Below, piece after piece: positions 60,012 to 64,000 of a stretch of 64,000 nucleotides of DNA (position 1 is the first letter of the stretch; each line of letters opens with the position of its first letter). The stretch is taken from the NCBI RefSeq assembly GCF_003352465.1, contig NZ_CP031153.1, positions 4,860,001-4,924,000 on the forward strand. The letters run 5' to 3'. The position numbers and the translations under genes were made by a program. Source of the stretch: Kordia sp. SMS9. Lineage in GTDB: Bacteria > Bacteroidota > Bacteroidia > Flavobacteriales > Flavobacteriaceae. The notes under the pieces are model-generated. The model was given only the letters and a program-made list of their open reading frames with translations. It was not told where the DNA came from and made no database searches.

Positions 60012-61346
60012 TTATTGTACATACCTTGTCTTCTTCACAAAACTCAATACGATGAATGAAATAAAGAAGAAAATTGCTAAAAATAATACCGACCATTGCA
60101 TAGAACCAGTCATAGAATTTAACAAGCCAAAACCAAACATTCCGATCACAATGGCAATCTTTTCTGTAACATCATAAAAGCTAAAATACGTGGCAGTATC
60201 TTGTGTTTCTGGCAATAATTTTGAATAGGTAGAACGTGATAAGGATTGAATTGCACCAAGCACCAAACCAATTAAACCTCCTAAAGCATAAAAATAAAGT
60301 TCTATATTTTCTTGGGTTTTATCTAGTGAAAATGCTACAAAACAGACCAATCCCCAAATAACAATGGTAATCTTTAGTGCGGTAATATTTCCGTATTTTA
60401 CAGATACTTTTGAAAAGATAAAAGCACCAAAAATAGCCACGAATTGTACTAATAAAATGGCGCCAATCAAATTTGTATCGGGCAAGCCTAATTCGGTACT
60501 TCCAAAAATCCCCGCCATATAAATAATGGTCTGAACGCCCACACTAAAAAAGAAAAACGATAGCAAAAACATACGCAACGAAGCATAGTTTTTCAGTTCT
60601 TTCCAAACTTTCCCTAATTCTTTAAATCCACTTGTTAAATAGCCTTTTTCAGGTTTTCTATGTTGTTCGTTATTTGGTAGCCTTCTATAGGTGATTTGTG
60701 CAAATCCTAGCCACCAAAGTCCAACAATAATAAACGAAATACGCGTTGCCTGACCTGTACTTTTAAATCCGAAAAACTCATGATTCATAATCATTGCCAA
60801 GCAAATAATAAGCAACAAAATAGAACCAATATATCCCATTATAAATCCTTTGGCACTTGCTTGATCTTGCTGTTCTGGATGTGCTACTTCGGGCAAATAG
60901 GCATTGTAAAAAACGATGCTTCCCCAAAAACCAATTCCAGAGGTAATTGTGAGTGCCAGTCCAACCCAAAGTGTCGATTCTCCTTGAAAGAAGAATAAAC
61001 CAATAATAGACAACGAACCTAAAAGGCAAAAGAATTTTAAAAACTTGAGTTTGTTTCCTGTATAATCTGCTATTCCCGAAAGTATTGGCGATATAATAGC
61101 CACAATTGCCATAAAAAATGCTACAGTATAATTGTATAAAGAAGTTGGATTGATTTCAACACCTAAAAATTCGATTGTTTTGCTTGCTTCTACATAACTT
61201 TCAAATCCTTTGGTAACACCTGCATAATATATGGGAAATACCGCCGTACTAATGACGAGTGAATATACAGAGTTTGCCCAATCGTAAAATGCCCATGCGC
61301 CAATTAGTTTTTTATCGCCTTTTTGCAGTTGTGTCTTTTTTCTCAT
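60012..61346 (-). CDS. MFS transporter of the UMF1 (Atg22-like) family
   Basis: 444 residues from the ATG at 61346 (MRKKTQLQKGDKK). A GTG 27 nt upstream is in frame but lies inside the terminator of the preceding gene, so I rejected it. Twelve membrane helices are expected; GAWAFYDWANSVYSLVIS and SPILSGIADYTGNK near the N-terminus and GLVLGAIQSLSRSTYSKLLP later are typical of UMF1 proteins. Substrate unknown; relatives in yeast vacuoles export amino acids. It lies 81 nt downstream of the M48 gene on the same strand, but a terminator separates them. Confidence 0.9.
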   Translation of the reverse strand: MRKKTQLQKGDKKLIGAWAFYDWANSVYSLVISTAVFPIYYAGVTKGFESYVEASKTIEFLGVEINPTSLYNYTVAFFMAIVAIISPILSGIADYTGNKLKFLKFFCLLGSLSIIGLFFFQGESTLWVGLALTITSGIGFWGSIVFYNAYLPEVAHPEQQDQASAKGFIMGYIGSILLLIICLAMIMNHEFFGFKSTGQATRISFIIVGLWWLGFAQITYRRLPNNEQHRKPEKGYLTSGFKELGKVWKELKNYASLRMFLLSFFFFSVGVQTIIYMAGIFGSTELGLPDTNLIGAILLVQFVAIFGAFIFSKVSVKYGNITALKITIVIWGLVCFVAFSLDKTQENIELYFYALGGLIGLVLGAIQSLSRSTYSKLLPETQDTATYFSFYDVTEKIAIVIGMFGFGLLNSMTGSMQWSVLFLAIFFFISFIVLSFVKKTRYVQ

Positions 61347-61363
61347 GTTGTCTAAAAAGTAAA

Positions 61364-61391
61364 AACCGTTCACAGTAATTTGTGAACGGCT
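61364..61391 (-). terminator. Terminator of the M48 protease gene
   Basis: AACCGTTCACA (61364-61374) pairs with TGTGAACGGCT (61381-61391), with one wobble pair. On the minus strand a T5 run follows, directly before the MFS start, which supports the ATG at 61346. Confidence 0.85.
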
Positions 61392-61427
61392 TCTAAAATA
61401 CAGATTTATTTTTGAAAGTACGTTATA

Positions 61428-62249
61428 TTAAAATTTTCCTATCGCACGATATTCTGCAACACCAAACTTTTTTGCTTCCGATTTTGCTCTGTCGGCTTCT
61501 GCCTGTAAGTTTTTAATACGTGTTTCACTTGATGGATGCGTGCTTAAAAATTCTGGCGGTGCTTTTCCAGCACTTTTTGCGCCCATACGTTTCCACAATT
61601 CTGGTGCTTCGTCGGGATTGTAGCCTGCGATTGCCATTAAGTAAATTCCAATCTTATCCGCTTCGTTTTCGTGTTTTCTGCTAAAAGGCAACATTCCCAA
61701 TACGTTTGATCCGACACCGTAATATTGATTGAATGCTTCACGCGATTTGTCATCTTTGATCGCAATGTTTCCGGCTACTGCCAATCCTTGTTGTAAATAC
61801 GCAGCACTCATACGTTGTTGCCCATGATTTGCCAATGCGTGTGCAACTTCATGTCCCATAATCGCTGCTACGGCAGTTTCGTTTTGAGCCACAGGTAAAA
61901 TTCCTGTGTAAAATACAATCTTTCCGCCTGGCATACACCACGCGTTTACCGCAGGATCGTCTACCAAGTTATATTCCCATTGGTAATCTTTTAAATAGCC
62001 TTGCTGTCCGTTTGCATCTAACCAACGTTCTGCTGCAACGGCAATACGCTCTCCTACACGTTGAATCATTTGTGCTTGCGAAGTTCCCTTGACTACTTTA
62101 TTTTCGGTTAAAAATTGATCATACTGTGCAAATGCTGTTGGAAATAGTTGCGCATTTGATACAAACGCCATAGTTTTTTTTCCAGTGAATGGATTCGTGG
62201 CGCAAGATAGTATAAATATAAAAGCTGATAATGCTATTAATTTCTTCAT
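61428..62249 (-). CDS. M48 family metalloprotease, lipoprotein (LoiP/YcaL-like)
   Basis: 273 residues. Lipobox FILSC with Cys16; zinc site HEVAH (His133, Glu134, His137) in IMGHEVAHALANHGQQ, the third ligand Glu in SRKHENEADKIGIYL, and STHPSSETRIKNL near the end. Length and order match periplasmic M48 lipoproteases such as E. coli LoiP. These cut misfolded or damaged envelope proteins. It is a single gene ended by its own terminator. Confidence 0.94.
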   Translation of the reverse strand: MKKLIALSAFIFILSCATNPFTGKKTMAFVSNAQLFPTAFAQYDQFLTENKVVKGTSQAQMIQRVGERIAVAAERWLDANGQQGYLKDYQWEYNLVDDPAVNAWCMPGGKIVFYTGILPVAQNETAVAAIMGHEVAHALANHGQQRMSAAYLQQGLAVAGNIAIKDDKSREAFNQYYGVGSNVLGMLPFSRKHENEADKIGIYLMAIAGYNPDEAPELWKRMGAKSAGKAPPEFLSTHPSSETRIKNLQAEADRAKSEAKKFGVAEYRAIGKF

Positions 62250-62403
62250 GATTTTTTATTTTAAGTATTTAATACTGTATGTTGAAATACAATAGGTAAC
62301 AAAATTAACGATTATTAAATAATTCACATAAAACTATAAAATGTATTTCCGAAGCTCGAAAATTTACCTCACTTTTGAAAAATCTTAGATAGAGTACCAA
62401 AAA

Positions 62404-63270
62404 ATGAGTCAAACTGCATCCAACGCAAACCCTGAACCGCCTGTACAAGTCCCGAAACCGATTTTGTATACAGGTCGCTTTTTACAATTTTTTTCTACTA
62501 CGCTTGCCGCGAAATATGCAAAGCGATTGTTTATTACGCCTATTAAATACAAAATGCCAAAGCGTGAATTTCACATGGACAAAGCGTCTACACAAACAAT
62601 GATGCATGTTCCTAAGATTGAAAAAGATATTTTGGTATACTCCTATGGCGAAAGTGATAAAAAGATTGTATTGGCTCATGGTTGGAGCGGTCGCGGAACA
62701 CAATTGGTGAAAATTGCCGATCATTTTGTGAATTTAGGTTACCAAACCATTAGTTTTGATGCGACTTCACATGGAAAGTTAAAAGGCAATCAGTCTTCTT
62801 TGTTAGAATTTATTGAATCCATTAAAGAATTGGACAAACAATACGGACCGTTTGAGTTTGCTATTGGCCATAGTTTGGGCGGCATGTCTTTATTGAATGC
62901 GATTCACGATGGTATGCAAGTACAAAAACTGGTGACCATTGGTGCTGGAGATCTGATTTCAGATATTATTTCGGACTTTATTGAAGCGTTGACATTGAAA
63001 CCAATTGTGGCTACCAAAATGAAAGCGAACTTAGATCGTATCTACGGAAGTGATATTAATGCCGTTTCTGCCAGTAATGTTGCAAAAAAAGTAGACATTC
63101 CAACGTTGGTTATACATGATGAAAATGATGGAGATGTTCCTGTAAAAGCTGCACATGCAATTTACAAAGCACTTCCAAAAGGCAGCATTCATATAACAGA
63201 AGGTTTAGGACATCGCAGAATTTTGGGGAATACTGCGGTTATTGAGAAGATAGAAGCGTTTTTGTTGTAG
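62404..63270 (+). CDS. Alpha/beta hydrolase
   Basis: 288 residues without a signal peptide. The nucleophile elbow is in AIGHSLGGMSLLNA; VLAHGWSGRGTQL forms the oxyanion loop region; PTLVIHDENDGDVPVKAA carries the acid and GLGHRRILGN the catalytic His. The order is that of classical hydrolases of the esterase/lipase type. The first 45 residues are basic with a hydrophobic stretch (GRFLQFFSTTLAAKY). Substrate unknown. Divergent from the M48 gene. Confidence 0.9.
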   Translation: MSQTASNANPEPPVQVPKPILYTGRFLQFFSTTLAAKYAKRLFITPIKYKMPKREFHMDKASTQTMMHVPKIEKDILVYSYGESDKKIVLAHGWSGRGTQLVKIADHFVNLGYQTISFDATSHGKLKGNQSSLLEFIESIKELDKQYGPFEFAIGHSLGGMSLLNAIHDGMQVQKLVTIGAGDLISDIISDFIEALTLKPIVATKMKANLDRIYGSDINAVSASNVAKKVDIPTLVIHDENDGDVPVKAAHAIYKALPKGSIHITEGLGHRRILGNTAVIEKIEAFLL

Positions 63271-63360
63271 TCAAAGTTTCCAACTTTGACTAGCCATTTT
63301 GAATTCCGCATCAATTATATAAGTGTTGGTAACAATTTCTTACGTCGAATTCACGTTAAT

Positions 63361-64000
63361 CTAGTTTGTTATCTTAAAATTCCAGTGGTTTGTTTTTATT
63401 TTTTTATCTTCAGTTTTAATTTCTAAAGGCTTCATAGTTACTTCTCCAGAAGCTAAAGCTTGGCAAATAAAATACCTGTAATGATGTTTAAAGCCATTGT
63501 CATAGATTGTCGAAATTCCTGCACTTTTCACTTTAAATTTTTGACTTAAATTTTCTATATCCTCTATAGAAATACTTGTTTTATCAAAATCCATATTACT
63601 TTCGATAACAATTTTAAAATGGTCATTGATTTTTACAATATTTTTATCTGTCCAAAGTAATAAACCTCTCTCATTAATGTTCTTTGAAATTCGAGATTCA
63701 ATCTTACTTTCAAGTCTTTCTTTTTCGGCTACTTTATATTTTTCTATTCTATCAGCTTCTATTTTATCGGCTAATTTTATAGAATCAACTTTGGAAAGTC
63801 TGATAGATTCTTGTGGTTTTTTCAGTATTACATACGCGTCAAGAGGGATTTCGTACGATTTATTATTTGACCAGAGTTGTGCTGATGGCAATTTATAAGT
63901 TGTATCAATTTTTGCAGTAAAACGATATTCATAATACACCTTTTTTGGGGATACATTTTTACCATTAGCATCTAATTTCTTGTTTTGAACTTTAATAAGT
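63361..64000 (-). CDS. BatD-like protein, C-terminal part (cut by window edge)
   Basis: At least 212 codons are open to the right edge; an internal GTG at 63939 is not needed as a start because the frame continues upstream with VQNKKLDANGKNVSPKK. The visible part has beta strands (VYYEYRFTAKIDTTY, SYEIPLDAYVILKK), a Lys/Glu-rich helix (ADRIEKYKVAEKERLESK), and a final beta segment (HYRYFICQALASGEVTMKP). The layout recalls the Ig-like tail of BatD/oxygen-tolerance proteins, but the match is weak. The start and signal peptide lie outside the window. Confidence 0.45.
   Translation of the reverse strand, partial: LIKVQNKKLDANGKNVSPKKVYYEYRFTAKIDTTYKLPSAQLWSNNKSYEIPLDAYVILKKPQESIRLSKVDSIKLADKIEADRIEKYKVAEKERLESKIESRISKNINERGLLLWTDKNIVKINDHFKIVIESNMDFDKTSISIEDIENLSQKFKVKSAGISTIYDNGFKHHYRYFICQALASGEVTMKPLEIKTEDKKIKTNHWNFKITN

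Noticed and set aside
61347..61373. GTG start for the MFS transporter
   Set aside because: It lies within the hairpin terminator of the M48 gene; the ATG at 61346 gives a normal N-terminus.

Overview
This window looks like a chromosomal segment of a marine or aquatic Flavobacteriaceae bacterium (phylum Bacteroidota), possibly close to Kordia; the genus is a guess. Supporting signs are low GC, TAnnTTTG-type -7 promoter boxes, type IX secretion parts (PorQ at 49639-50658 and a sorting-tail protein at 30388-31098), DUF4369/TlpA lipoproteins, a fused aspartokinase/homoserine dehydrogenase, a DnaX without the zinc module, and several small peptides with Bacteroidota-style double-Gly leaders.

Layout. 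1-7 kb: gyrA (cut by the left edge), divergent clpC, two tandem paralogues of unknown function, then a cupin-like protein preceded by a 50-residue double-Gly peptide that is too short for standard ORF filters. 7-13 kb: hutH, two thioredoxin-fold lipoproteins in tandem, and the bifunctional NAD(P)HX repair enzyme. 13-18.3 kb: a thrA-thrB-thrC block preceded by a good promoter and a Thr-rich leader peptide, so very probably controlled by attenuation. 18.3-25 kb: a gap made of dispersed repeats, gcvT, an SDR-like protein, a C-terminal processing protease with a coiled-coil partner, yebC, and a Cys-rich double-Gly peptide. 25.2-30.3 kb: two different tandem repeat arrays around rnpB (minus strand), dnaX and miaE. 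30.4-36.4 kb: a secreted T9SS substrate, an outer-membrane barrel, and a polyphosphate block (ppx/gppA, ppk1, sixA, pdxH). 36.5-41.8 kb: two lanthipeptide-like precursors without modification enzymes, a membrane TPR-AraC regulator, rnz, and pyrB-pyrR. 41.9-52.6 kb: a sigma factor with a very large membrane partner, rpsA, a LysM protein, a lipoprotein, cmk, porQ, and a precursor/radical SAM pair. 52.8-64 kb: lon, a second sigma/anti-sigma operon with DUF4097-like and GIN-domain proteins, lipoproteins, an MFS transporter, an M48 lipoprotein protease, an alpha/beta hydrolase, and a gene cut by the right edge.

The backbone is ordinary housekeeping. The accessory signal is small peptides: five double-Gly or lanthipeptide-like precursors (6851-7003, 24999-25187, 36536-36748, 36896-37069, 50971-51219). 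Only two sit beside a plausible modification enzyme, a cysteine-dioxygenase-like cupin and a SPASM radical SAM protein. No lanthionine synthetase or peptidase-exporter is in the window. The second accessory signal is non-coding repeats: an 11-copy ~104-bp array, a 5-copy alternating ~121-bp array directly downstream of rnpB, and short dispersed palindromic elements between genes.
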